Translations under genes and position numbers: made by a program
Shown here: positions 1-7,359 of the stretch, in pieces
How positions within the stretch are numbered: the stretch's first letter is position 1
Layout: the number at the start of each line of letters is the position of its first letter
From: Rhodospirillales bacterium
GTDB lineage: Bacteria > Pseudomonadota > Alphaproteobacteria > Rhodospirillales > UBA2165
NCBI GenBank assembly: GCA_022822205.1
Contig: JAJECC010000132.1
Location: 1-40,912, forward strand
Length of the DNA: 40,912 bases
Reading direction: 5' to 3'
The notes under the pieces: generated by a model
Seen by the model: the letters and a program-made list of their open reading frames with translations, nothing else
The model's database searches: none
Told to the model about the DNA's origin: nothing

Positions 1-1163
1 TTGCCGCCGCACTGGCTTTCCAGCCCGCCCAGGCTGCCGACACCATCAAGATCGGCCACTCGGCGCCCAAGACCGGCCCGCTGGCGGGCGGCGCCGCCAC
101 GACCCAGTGGCCAAACGTCAGGCTGTGGGTTCACGACGTGAATTCCCGCGGCGGTCTGAAACTCAAGGACGGTCAAAAGAAGATCGAACTGATCGAGTAC
201 GACGACCGCACCACGCCCGGCGAAGCGATCAAGAACATTCAACGCCTGGCGACCCAGGACAAGGTGGATTTCATCCTCGCGCCGTTCGGTACCGGCTTCA
301 CCATCGCCACCGCGCCGATTTTCAACAAACTCGGCTATCCGCAGCTCGCGGTTTCCGCCATCACCGATAAGATTCCCGCGCTGACCAAGCGCTACGACAA
401 CATCTTCTTCATGCTCGGCTCGACCACCACATTTACCAACTCGGTGGTCGACATCCTCAAGAAGATGAAGGACGACGGCAAAATCGGGAAACGTGTCGCC
501 ATGGTGAACGTCGCCGATGCGTTCGGCATCGAACTCGCCAAGGCGGCGCGGCCGGTGTTCGAGAAGGCCGGCTTCGAGATCGTCTATGACAAATCCTATC
601 CCCTCGGATCCCAGGATTTGTCTCCGGTCATCAAGGGCGCCAAGGCGTCCAACCCGGATGCGTTCGTCGCCTGGTCCTATCCGCCGGACACCTTCGCGCT
701 CACTGCCCAGGCCAAGATCAACGACCTGAACGTCAAGGCGTTCTACACCGCCGTGGCGACCGCCTACCCGGCGTTCAAGGGCAAGTTCAAGGCCGATGCC
801 GAGGGTATCCTCGGGGCCGGCGGCATCGATCCGGACACGCCGGCGCTGAAGGAGTACTTCAAGCGCCACAAGGAAGTGACCGGCAAGGATGCCGACTTCT
901 GGGCCAGCGCCGTCACTTACGCCAGCTACCAGATCCTGGAACAGGCGATCGAGGCTGTCGGGACGCTGGATAGGAAGGCGGTCACCGAATATATCAAGAA
1001 GAACGAGTTCAAGACCGTTATCGGCCCGGTCAAGTTCGACAACCAGAACAGCGCCCGATACTGGACCGTCGGCCAATGGCAGGGCGACAAGTTCTACGGG
1101 GTGTCCTCGCGGGGGCGGCCCGGCGCCAAGGCGATCGTCGAAAAGCCCGCCTGGAAAAAGTAG
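1..1163 (+). CDS. ABC transporter substrate-binding protein, branched-chain amino acid (HAAT/LivK-like) family, 5' partial
   Basis: The gene runs in from the left edge; the first complete codon is at base 3. The first visible residues are the hydrophobic end of a signal peptide with an Ala-Gln-Ala type cleavage region, followed by the mature start DTIKIGHSAPKTGP, typical of periplasmic type I solute-binding proteins. Segments such as YDDRTTPGEAI and APFGTGFTIATAPIFN fit the two-lobed Peripla_BP_6 fold of LivK-type receptors, and the length (about 385 residues visible) is normal. It should capture a solute for the permeases and ATPases that follow. The family binds branched-chain amino acids but also amides, urea and aromatic acids, so the ligand is not known. 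A strong terminator-like hairpin lies just after the stop. The start codon and signal peptide N-terminus are outside the window. Confidence 0.9.
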   Translation, partial: AAALAFQPAQAADTIKIGHSAPKTGPLAGGAATTQWPNVRLWVHDVNSRGGLKLKDGQKKIELIEYDDRTTPGEAIKNIQRLATQDKVDFILAPFGTGFTIATAPIFNKLGYPQLAVSAITDKIPALTKRYDNIFFMLGSTTTFTNSVVDILKKMKDDGKIGKRVAMVNVADAFGIELAKAARPVFEKAGFEIVYDKSYPLGSQDLSPVIKGAKASNPDAFVAWSYPPDTFALTAQAKINDLNVKAFYTAVATAYPAFKGKFKADAEGILGAGGIDPDTPALKEYFKRHKEVTGKDADFWASAVTYASYQILEQAIEAVGTLDRKAVTEYIKKNEFKTVIGPVKFDNQNSARYWTVGQWQGDKFYGVSSRGRPGAKAIVEKPAWKK

Positions 1164-1177
1164 CGTGATCTAGACCA

Positions 1178-1220
1178 TGTTCCCGGCGCGGGGAGATCCT
1201 TGCGCCGGGAACAGATTTTT
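1178..1220 (+). terminator. Intercistronic hairpin with T-run between the binding-protein and permease genes
   Basis: A perfect 12-bp inverted repeat (1178-1189, TGTTCCCGGCGC, pairing with 1202-1213) has a 12-nt loop and is followed by GATTTTT (1214-1220). It starts 14 bases after the binding-protein stop codon and ends 17 bases before the permease start. It has the form of an intrinsic terminator. In this position it probably lets only part of the transcripts continue into the permease genes, or protects the 3' end of the binding-protein mRNA; either would give the usual excess of binding protein over membrane parts. Confidence 0.75.
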
Positions 1221-1237
1221 CGGGCCGGGACTTTCCG

Positions 1238-2104
1238 ATGGAAATAATTATCGGCGGCATATTGCTCGGCGGCACCTACGCGCTGATCGCCATGGGCCTG
1301 CAGCTCCAGTACGGGGTTGCGCGGATCATGAACCTGGCGAACGGAGAGATTCTGGTCGCCGGATCGTTTGCCGCCTTGTGGCTGTTCGCCGGCGCGCAGC
1401 TCAGCCCGGTCCTTTCCCTGATTATCGTCGCGCCGATCGCGTTCGTCGGCAACTGGCTGATTTACCAGTACTTCCTGCTCCCGCTCGTTAAGCGCTCCAA
1501 AAACCAGGGGCAGCTGGAGGTCGACAGTATTTTGTCCACCTTCGGGATCAGTTTCATTTTTGTCGGCGTCATGCACGCCATTTTCGGCGGAGAATATTTC
1601 AACTACGAATACCTGGAGATTCCGTTCCAGGTGTTCGAGGAACCGTTCGCCCTCAACCGGATCATCGCGTTTCTGGGCGCCGCCATCGCGGCGGCCTGCC
1701 TCTATTTCTGGCTCAACCAGACGCGGTCCGGGCTCAAGTTGCGGGCGGTTTCCGTTAATCCGGACGCGGCCAATCTGGTCGCCATCAACGTCAACCGCGC
1801 GTCGGCGATGGCGTTTGCGCTGGGCGGCGCCGTCACCGCCGGCGGCGGGGCGCTCATAAGCATGTTCGTTACGTTCGATGCGTCGATCGGCGTTCTGTTC
1901 ACCATGAAGGCGCTGATCATCGTCATCCTGGGCGGCGTGAAGGAAATTCGCGGCTCGATCGTCGCCGCCTTCGTTCTGGGACTTGCCGAGACGGCCGTCG
2001 CCAGCCTGATCGATCCCGGGCTGACCCTCGCCTCCGCGTTCCTGCTGTTCATCCTGATCCTGCTGTTCCGGCCGCAGGGGCTGTTCGGGAGGCAGACTTC
2101 ATGA
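1238..2104 (+). CDS. livH: Branched-chain amino acid-type ABC transporter permease, LivH-like
   Basis: This 288-residue protein is strongly hydrophobic with about eight predicted membrane spans. It starts with the family-typical MEIIIGGILLGGTYALIAMGL and has the segment IMNLANGEI (usual form NFAHGE) at residues 30-38. The loop around GGVKEIRGSIVAA near residues 233-245 is where LivH permeases contact the ATPase. It forms half of the inner-membrane channel for the upstream binding protein. The gene ends by overlapping the next permease by four bases (ATGA, 2101-2104), so the two are translationally coupled. The family is certain; leucine as the substrate is not. Confidence 0.9.
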   Translation: MEIIIGGILLGGTYALIAMGLQLQYGVARIMNLANGEILVAGSFAALWLFAGAQLSPVLSLIIVAPIAFVGNWLIYQYFLLPLVKRSKNQGQLEVDSILSTFGISFIFVGVMHAIFGGEYFNYEYLEIPFQVFEEPFALNRIIAFLGAAIAAACLYFWLNQTRSGLKLRAVSVNPDAANLVAINVNRASAMAFALGGAVTAGGGALISMFVTFDASIGVLFTMKALIIVILGGVKEIRGSIVAAFVLGLAETAVASLIDPGLTLASAFLLFILILLFRPQGLFGRQTS

Positions 2105-3027
2105 CCGGCGCGGAAGTACGCAATTTCGTCATCGCCATCGTGCTTTTCGCGCTTGCGGCGCTGATCCCCTTGACGGGCTCCGGTTACTGGCTGTCGATCG
2201 GCGTTTCCATCGCGACGTTCATGGTCCTCTCGACCAGTTGGGCCCTGTTTTCCGGCCCGACCCACTATATCTCGCTGGCGACGGGCGCCTTCTACGGGAT
2301 CGGGATGTATGTGGTCGGTCTCGGGATCGAGATACTGCCTTATCCCGTTCTGCTGCTTATCGCCGCCGTACTCGGCGCCGTTCTTGCGGCTTTGGTCGGG
2401 CTCGCGACCCTCCGGCTGTCGGGGGTTTACTTCGTGATTTTCACCCTGGGGCTGGCGGAGCTGATCCGCCAGCTGGTCAATTGGGGCCAGACCACACAGG
2501 GTTCGAGCAGCGGGCTCTACGTCCTGACGGATATCTCCGAGCCGATGATCTACTGGCAGCTTCTCGGTCTCGGGGCGATCGTCTATCTCCTCGGCTGGTG
2601 GATCAACCGGTCCCGCCTGGGATTTGCCCTGCGGATCATCGGCAATGACGAGGTGGTCGCCGTCCACAGCGGAATCAATACCGCGTCGGCCAAGATCATT
2701 CTTTTCGTCGTCTCCGGCACCGTGGCGACGGTTACCGGCGCCCTGCTTGCGCCGCGGCTGAGCTATATCGAATCGAGTATCGCCTTCAGCCCGATGTTGT
2801 CGTTCCTTGTCGTCATCATGGCGCTGCTGGGCGGCGCGCACAGGTTGTGGGGTCCGATCATCGGCGTCGTGCCGTTCATGCTGGTTTGGGATTTGGTCAC
2901 GGCCAAATTCCCCAACCAGACCACATTGGTCCTCGGCATCTGCTTCCTGCTTATCGTCTACGCCATTCCGCACGGGCTTGCCGGGTTGGTGGAAAAGTAC
3001 CGGGCGCGCGCAAGGGGAGCTTTCTAA
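2101..3027 (+). CDS. livM: Branched-chain amino acid-type ABC transporter permease, LivM-like
   Basis: This 308-residue polytopic membrane protein has the LivM features FSGPTHYISLATGAFYGIGMY (residues about 50-70) and a conserved loop LLGGAHRLWGPIIGV near residues 242-256 for ATPase contact. It pairs with the LivH-like protein to form the channel. Its ATG lies inside the stop codon of the upstream gene, and the downstream ATPase begins four bases after its stop, so all are in one transcription unit. The highly charged C-terminus (EKYRARARGAF) is probably cytoplasmic. Substrate not known. Confidence 0.9.
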   Translation: MTGAEVRNFVIAIVLFALAALIPLTGSGYWLSIGVSIATFMVLSTSWALFSGPTHYISLATGAFYGIGMYVVGLGIEILPYPVLLLIAAVLGAVLAALVGLATLRLSGVYFVIFTLGLAELIRQLVNWGQTTQGSSSGLYVLTDISEPMIYWQLLGLGAIVYLLGWWINRSRLGFALRIIGNDEVVAVHSGINTASAKIILFVVSGTVATVTGALLAPRLSYIESSIAFSPMLSFLVVIMALLGGAHRLWGPIIGVVPFMLVWDLVTAKFPNQTTLVLGICFLLIVYAIPHGLAGLVEKYRARARGAF

Positions 3028-3030
3028 GCG

Positions 3031-3765
3031 ATGGCCGGGCGATCGGCACTGCTGGTGGAGAACGTCTCCAAGAACTTCGGCGGTCTCATTGCCGTCGACG
3101 CCATGACGTTCGAAATCGAGGAGCACCAGGTGCTCGGCCTCATCGGGCCGAATGGCTCGGGCAAGACGACGATGATGAATCTGGTATCCGGCGCGCTGAA
3201 ACTGAATTCAGGACGAATTCGGCTGTTCGGCGGCGATATTTCCGGGCTGGCAGCCAACAGGATTGCGCGGCATGGCGTCGCCCGAACCTTCCAGCTGGTC
3301 CGCATGCTGCCGTCGATGACCGCACGGGAGAACGTTTTCGCGGGCGGCGTATTCGGTCACCGCAGGCTCTGGGGCCGGGATCTCGAAGAGAATGCGGAGG
3401 CGATGCTCGAGAAAGTGGGGCTGGGCGGTGCGGGAAGCACGCCGGTATCGGCCATGACCTATATAGATCAGAAGCGGCTCGAGCTTGCCCGGGCATTGGT
3501 ATCGGACCCCAAGCTGCTGTTGCTCGACGAGTGGCTCGCGGGTTTGAATCCCTCGGAACTGCGGATCGGCATCGACCTCATCAACAGCCTGCGGGAAGAG
3601 GGGCGAACCATCATTGTCGTCGAGCACGTTATGGATGCCATACGGAGCCTGTGCGATCGTTGCGTGGTGATGAATTCCGGTGCCAAGATCGCCGAGGGCA
3701 CGCCGCAGGAGGTGCTCGCCGACGAGGAGGTAATCCGGGCCTACCTGGGGGATGAGCATGCTTGA
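3031..3765 (+). CDS. livG: Branched-chain amino acid-type ABC transporter ATPase, LivG-like
   Basis: This 244-residue cytoplasmic ATPase has Walker A GPNGSGKT (residues 39-46), a Q-loop region ARTFQLV and Walker B KLLLLDEW (residues 161-168), with the H-loop in VVEHV (residues 196-200). The ABC signature is not LSGGQ: the corresponding segment reads MTYIDQKRLELARAL (residues 142-156), and the residue after the Walker B glutamate is Trp instead of Pro. LivG-type ATPases already vary here (often xxYGQQ), so the protein is probably active. It would work as a heterodimer with the LivF-like ATPase. Its end overlaps the next gene by a few bases. Confidence 0.9.
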   Translation: MAGRSALLVENVSKNFGGLIAVDAMTFEIEEHQVLGLIGPNGSGKTTMMNLVSGALKLNSGRIRLFGGDISGLAANRIARHGVARTFQLVRMLPSMTARENVFAGGVFGHRRLWGRDLEENAEAMLEKVGLGGAGSTPVSAMTYIDQKRLELARALVSDPKLLLLDEWLAGLNPSELRIGIDLINSLREEGRTIIVVEHVMDAIRSLCDRCVVMNSGAKIAEGTPQEVLADEEVIRAYLGDEHA

Positions 3766-4981
3766 ATGCCGCGATTTGTCCGTTTTCTACGGCCAGCATC
3801 ACGCCCTTGACCAGGTCTCCGTCAATATCGGGCCGGGTGAGCTTGTGGTCATCCTCGGCGCCAACGGCGCGGGAAAGAGTACGCTTCTCAAGGCCATATC
3901 CGGTCTCGTTCCAACCGTGGCCGGCAGCCGGGTTCTCATGGATGGAACCGATATTACGGGGATGCCGGCTCACGACATCGTCGAGACGGGGCTTGCCTTG
4001 GTGCCCGAAGGCCGCGGCATCTTCGGCGACCTGACGGTGCTCGAGAACCTGATGCTTGGCGCGTACCCGGATCGGGCCGCGGCGTCGGAGGCGGAGAACC
4101 TGAGAAGGGTGCTGGCCCTGTTTCCAAAGCTCGAGGAGCGTAAGAAGCAGATCGTGCGGACAATGAGCGGCGGCGAGCAGCAGATGGTCGCCATCGGACG
4201 CGCGATGATGTCGGCGCCGTCCATATTGATGCTCGACGAGCCATCCCTCGGCTTGTCGCCGATATTGTGCAGCGAACTATTCAAGACGCTGGAGGCGGTG
4301 CGCGGAACCGGCGTCGGCGTTTTGCTCGTCGAACAGAATGCCAAGCAAAGCCTTGAAATCGCCGACCGGGGTTACTTGTTGGAGGTTGGGCGCATTACCG
4401 GCGAGGACACGGCGCGAAACCTGGCAAACGATCCAGCGGTTCAGAAAGCCTATTTGGGCGGCGCCGCCGGTACGCAATCGGGAGCCCATGCAGATGAGCC
4501 GAGAAGGCCGGCCGAGGCGCCGGCGCCGCCCGAAGCGCCGGCCGGGGTATCGGCCCAGGCTCCGGCCGCCGGCAGGGAAGATCTCCGGATCAGCGCCGGG
4601 TCCGGCGGATCACAACGAATTGTCGCGGACAATGCGATCCCCGAGAGCATCGACGACATGGTCGCGCGGGCCGCATCCGTGCAGTCGGCTCCCGCGGAGA
4701 CCCCGCGCGCCGCGTCGGCGCCCAAGGCGGCGTCGGGCGGTATGCCCGGGACTTCGGCGAACGGCGACGTTCAGCGCATGCTCTCGTCCATCGAGCAGGC
4801 GGCGGCCAACGCGCTCAAGCGCCGCCCGGCGGCCAACGGTTCGCCGCATGCGCCCCCGGAGAACGGCGCCGACCAGGAGGCGCTGCCGGAAATCGAAATT
4901 TACAGGAAGCCTAAAATCGAAGTTTACCGCCGGGTAAGGACGGCATCCGGCGAGCACATGAAGAAGATCAAGGGAGATTGA
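3758..4981 (+). CDS. livF: Branched-chain amino acid-type ABC transporter ATPase, LivF-like, with long C-terminal extension
   Basis: The first ~235 residues are a complete LivF-type ATPase: Walker A GANGAGKST, signature MSGGEQQ, Walker B ILMLDEP, and VEQN in the switch region. The family normally ends there. Here the chain continues for about 170 residues of Ala/Pro/Gly-rich, probably disordered sequence and ends in a charged stretch that contains two similar units, EIEIYRKP and KIEVYRRV, before a Lys-rich tail (GEHMKKIKGD). ATG at 3758 is preferred over ATG at 3752 because the G-run at 3746-3750 gives proper ribosome-binding spacing only to 3758. The extension is open in the same frame and has coding character, so a missed stop is unlikely; its role is unknown. 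Confidence 0.88.
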   Translation: MLECRDLSVFYGQHHALDQVSVNIGPGELVVILGANGAGKSTLLKAISGLVPTVAGSRVLMDGTDITGMPAHDIVETGLALVPEGRGIFGDLTVLENLMLGAYPDRAAASEAENLRRVLALFPKLEERKKQIVRTMSGGEQQMVAIGRAMMSAPSILMLDEPSLGLSPILCSELFKTLEAVRGTGVGVLLVEQNAKQSLEIADRGYLLEVGRITGEDTARNLANDPAVQKAYLGGAAGTQSGAHADEPRRPAEAPAPPEAPAGVSAQAPAAGREDLRISAGSGGSQRIVADNAIPESIDDMVARAASVQSAPAETPRAASAPKAASGGMPGTSANGDVQRMLSSIEQAAANALKRRPAANGSPHAPPENGADQEALPEIEIYRKPKIEVYRRVRTASGEHMKKIKGD

Positions 4982-4983
4982 TC

Positions 4984-6444
4984 GTGAACAAGATGTTCGA
5001 TCGGATCTATGTGGGCGGCAATTGGTCTTCGACGGCCAGTATGTTCTCGGATTTCAACCCGGCGGACGGGTCCGTCTGGGCCCAAATTCCGGATTGCGGC
5101 GTCCAGGAGACACGCGCCGCCATCGACGCGGCGCATGCGGCCTTTCCCGCCTGGTCCGGGCTCAGTCATGTCGAGCGGGCGAAGCTCATGCTCAAAGTGG
5201 CCGATGTGGTCGAAAAAAGGCGTCCGGAGGTGGTCGCGGCCATTCAAGGCGAGGGCGGCGGCTGGTTCGGCAAGGGGATGTACGAAGTCGGCGCGGTCAT
5301 TGACATCTTTCACGCGGCCGCCGGCGCCAACTACGGCTCGGTCGGAGAAGTGCTGCCGTCGCCTCATGGCAAGTTTTCCATGGCGGTCCGCTATCCCCTG
5401 GGTGTCGTTTCGGTCATCAGTCCATGGAACTTTCCGGTCATTCTGACCGCGCGAAACATTGCGTTCACCCTCGCCCTCGGCAATACGGTGGTCCTGAAGC
5501 CGTCCGAGGAAACGCCTTATTGCGGCGGACTTTTCTTTGCGGAGATTTTCGAGGAAGCAGGCGTGCCGCCCGGAGTGCTGAATGTGGTGACCTGCTCCCG
5601 GGCTAACGTGGTGCAGGTCGGCGATGAGTTGATCGAAAACCCCGCGGTCAAGGCCATTTCCTTCACCGGTTCAACGGCCGTGGGACGATCCATCGCGGCG
5701 AAGGCCGGCGCTCATCTGAAGAAGTGCTGTGTCGAGCTTGGCGGGAAGGATGCCCTGATCGTTTGCGACGATGCCGACATGGAGCGGGCCACCGCCGCGG
5801 CAAGCTTCGGCAGCTTCATGCATCAAGGTCAGATCTGCATGGCGGTGGAGAAGGTTCTGGTGCAGGAAACGGTTTTTGACGAGTTCCTGGCCAGGTTCGT
5901 GGATCGTGCCTCCAAGCTGAAGGTGGGGCCTCCATTGGCCGACAAGGCCAATGTCATCGGCCCGTTGATCAACGACAAACAGGCCGACAACGTCAAGACC
6001 CAATTGGAGGACGCCGTTGCCCAGGGCGCCGAGATCGTTCTCGGCGGGGGCGTGAACGGGCGGTTCGTCGATCCCACGATCCTGGTCGGCGTCACTCCGG
6101 AGATGAAAATTTACCGGGATGAGACCTTCGGACCGGTCGCGCCGGTCATTCCGTTCCGCACCGACGACGAAGCCGTCGCTATTGCGAACGATAGCCAGTA
6201 CGGGCTGTCTTCCGGGATAATTACCGGCGACGAACGAAGAGGGATGGACATCGCTCATCGTCTGGAAACCGGCATGAGCCATATCAATTGCTCGCCGGTC
6301 AACGACGAACCGAACGCGCCCTTTGGCGGCGCGAAGTCGTCGGGCGTCGGCCGCTATGGCGGCAAATGGTCGGCTGAATCATATTCCGAAACCCGCTGGA
6401 TCACGCTCGAGAGGGGTGGGAAGGACTTTCCGCCGGTCTTCTAG
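4984..6444 (+). CDS. NAD(P)-dependent aldehyde dehydrogenase
   Basis: This protein of about 486 residues covers the whole ALDH fold: SPWNFP (N149, oxyanion hole), FTGSTAVG (cofactor-binding turn), the general base in VELGGKD (E251) and the nucleophile in GQICMA (C285), plus the ETFGPV motif near the C-terminus. It oxidises an aldehyde to a carboxylate; overall similarity suggests the benzaldehyde/vanillin/betaine-type superfamily branch, but the substrate cannot be read from the sequence. GTG at 4984 is chosen because GGGAGA (4972-4977) sits at proper distance; a TTG at 4978 is too close and ATG at 4993 is a further option. It overlaps or abuts the LivF-like gene, which places it in the transporter operon. 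Confidence 0.9.
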   Translation: MNKMFDRIYVGGNWSSTASMFSDFNPADGSVWAQIPDCGVQETRAAIDAAHAAFPAWSGLSHVERAKLMLKVADVVEKRRPEVVAAIQGEGGGWFGKGMYEVGAVIDIFHAAAGANYGSVGEVLPSPHGKFSMAVRYPLGVVSVISPWNFPVILTARNIAFTLALGNTVVLKPSEETPYCGGLFFAEIFEEAGVPPGVLNVVTCSRANVVQVGDELIENPAVKAISFTGSTAVGRSIAAKAGAHLKKCCVELGGKDALIVCDDADMERATAAASFGSFMHQGQICMAVEKVLVQETVFDEFLARFVDRASKLKVGPPLADKANVIGPLINDKQADNVKTQLEDAVAQGAEIVLGGGVNGRFVDPTILVGVTPEMKIYRDETFGPVAPVIPFRTDDEAVAIANDSQYGLSSGIITGDERRGMDIAHRLETGMSHINCSPVNDEPNAPFGGAKSSGVGRYGGKWSAESYSETRWITLERGGKDFPPVF

Positions 6445-6471
6445 CGCCCGCGGACAGGAAGGAGACTCCCT

Positions 6472-7293
6472 ATGGTAGAGAACTACAGGATCGCCGATTG
6501 GAAGCCAAAAAAGCTTCTCAAGGGCAAAACCATCATCGTCACCGGCTGTTCGTCCGGGATCGGCTGGGAAACGGCGAAGATGGTGAAGAAGCTGGGCGGC
6601 GACGTCCTGGGCGTCGATCGCAATATGACCACCGAGAACGTCGACGAGTTCTACAAAGCCGACCTTTCCGACAAGCTCACCATCCAGGCCCTGGTCCAGG
6701 CGTTGCCCGATGGCGTCGACGGTCTTGCCAACATCGCCGGCGTTCCACCGACCTTACCCCCGGAAACGGTTCTCAAGGTCAATCTGGTGGGGCTCAAATA
6801 TTTCACCGAGTTGATGGTACCCAAGCTTGCGGACGGGGCTTCCATCGTGAACCTCGCGTCTCTGGCGGGTTTCGGTTGGGCGGATCACGTGAACCAGATC
6901 AAGGCCAGCTACGACCTGGATTTTGATGGTGTGCCCGATTTCGTTCGCCGCTACGGCATCGATCAGGAACAGGGCAGATCGTACTTCTTTACCAAGGAGG
7001 CGCTCGTCGTATGGACCATGAAAATGCGTTGGGAATGGCGGGATAGAGCCATCCGCATGAATTCGGTCAGTCCCGGGCCGGTCGATACGCCGATCATGAA
7101 GGACTTCGTCGAAACACTGGGCGAGCGCGCCGAGGAAGATATGAGAGTCATGGACAGACCCGGGCTGCCGACCGATGTCGCGCCTATCGTCTGTTTTTTG
7201 CTTTCGGACATGAGCGCGTGGATGCGCGGTCTGGACATTCCGGTTGATGGAGGCATGTCGTCACACCTCCACTGCCACATTCACGATCTTTAG
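6472..7293 (+). CDS. SDR-family NAD-dependent oxidoreductase, coniferyl-alcohol dehydrogenase-like
   Basis: This 273-residue Rossmann protein has the glycine motif TGCSSGIG (residues 24-31), D49 after the second strand (NAD preference), ADLSD (64-68), NIAG in place of NNAG (87-90), the catalytic Ser130 in NLASLAG, and Tyr171-x3-Lys175. The insert between Ser130 and Tyr171 (KASYDLDFDGVPDF...) and the C-terminus GGMSSHLH resemble proteins annotated as coniferyl-alcohol or 3-alpha-hydroxysteroid dehydrogenases; that assignment is from memory of the family. An alcohol dehydrogenase directly followed in function by the upstream aldehyde dehydrogenase would give a two-step alcohol-to-acid oxidation. 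A ribosome-binding site AAGGAGA lies before the ATG. It is the last gene of the plus-strand transporter operon. Confidence 0.85.
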   Translation: MVENYRIADWKPKKLLKGKTIIVTGCSSGIGWETAKMVKKLGGDVLGVDRNMTTENVDEFYKADLSDKLTIQALVQALPDGVDGLANIAGVPPTLPPETVLKVNLVGLKYFTELMVPKLADGASIVNLASLAGFGWADHVNQIKASYDLDFDGVPDFVRRYGIDQEQGRSYFFTKEALVVWTMKMRWEWRDRAIRMNSVSPGPVDTPIMKDFVETLGERAEEDMRVMDRPGLPTDVAPIVCFLLSDMSAWMRGLDIPVDGGMSSHLHCHIHDL

Positions 7294-7325
7294 GTCCCGG
7301 CGGGCAGGGGCCGGGGAGCGGCGGA

Positions 7326-7331
7326 TATAAT
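7326..7331 (+). promoter_or_regulatory. Perfect -10 box upstream of the flotillin-like gene
   Basis: TATAAT is found 28 bases before the ATG at 7360, in an otherwise GC-rich spacer, with GAGGAAG as ribosome-binding site after it. No good -35 element is at 16-18 bases upstream, so either an activator is needed or the match is by chance. Confidence 0.35.
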
Positions 7332-7359
7332 CTCAGGGAAGCTAATGTGAGGAAGAATT

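Noticed and set aside
1702..3126. 474-codon minus-strand open frame opposite the permease genes
   Set aside because: It covers parts of three real genes and gives a composition typical of reverse-complement shadows.
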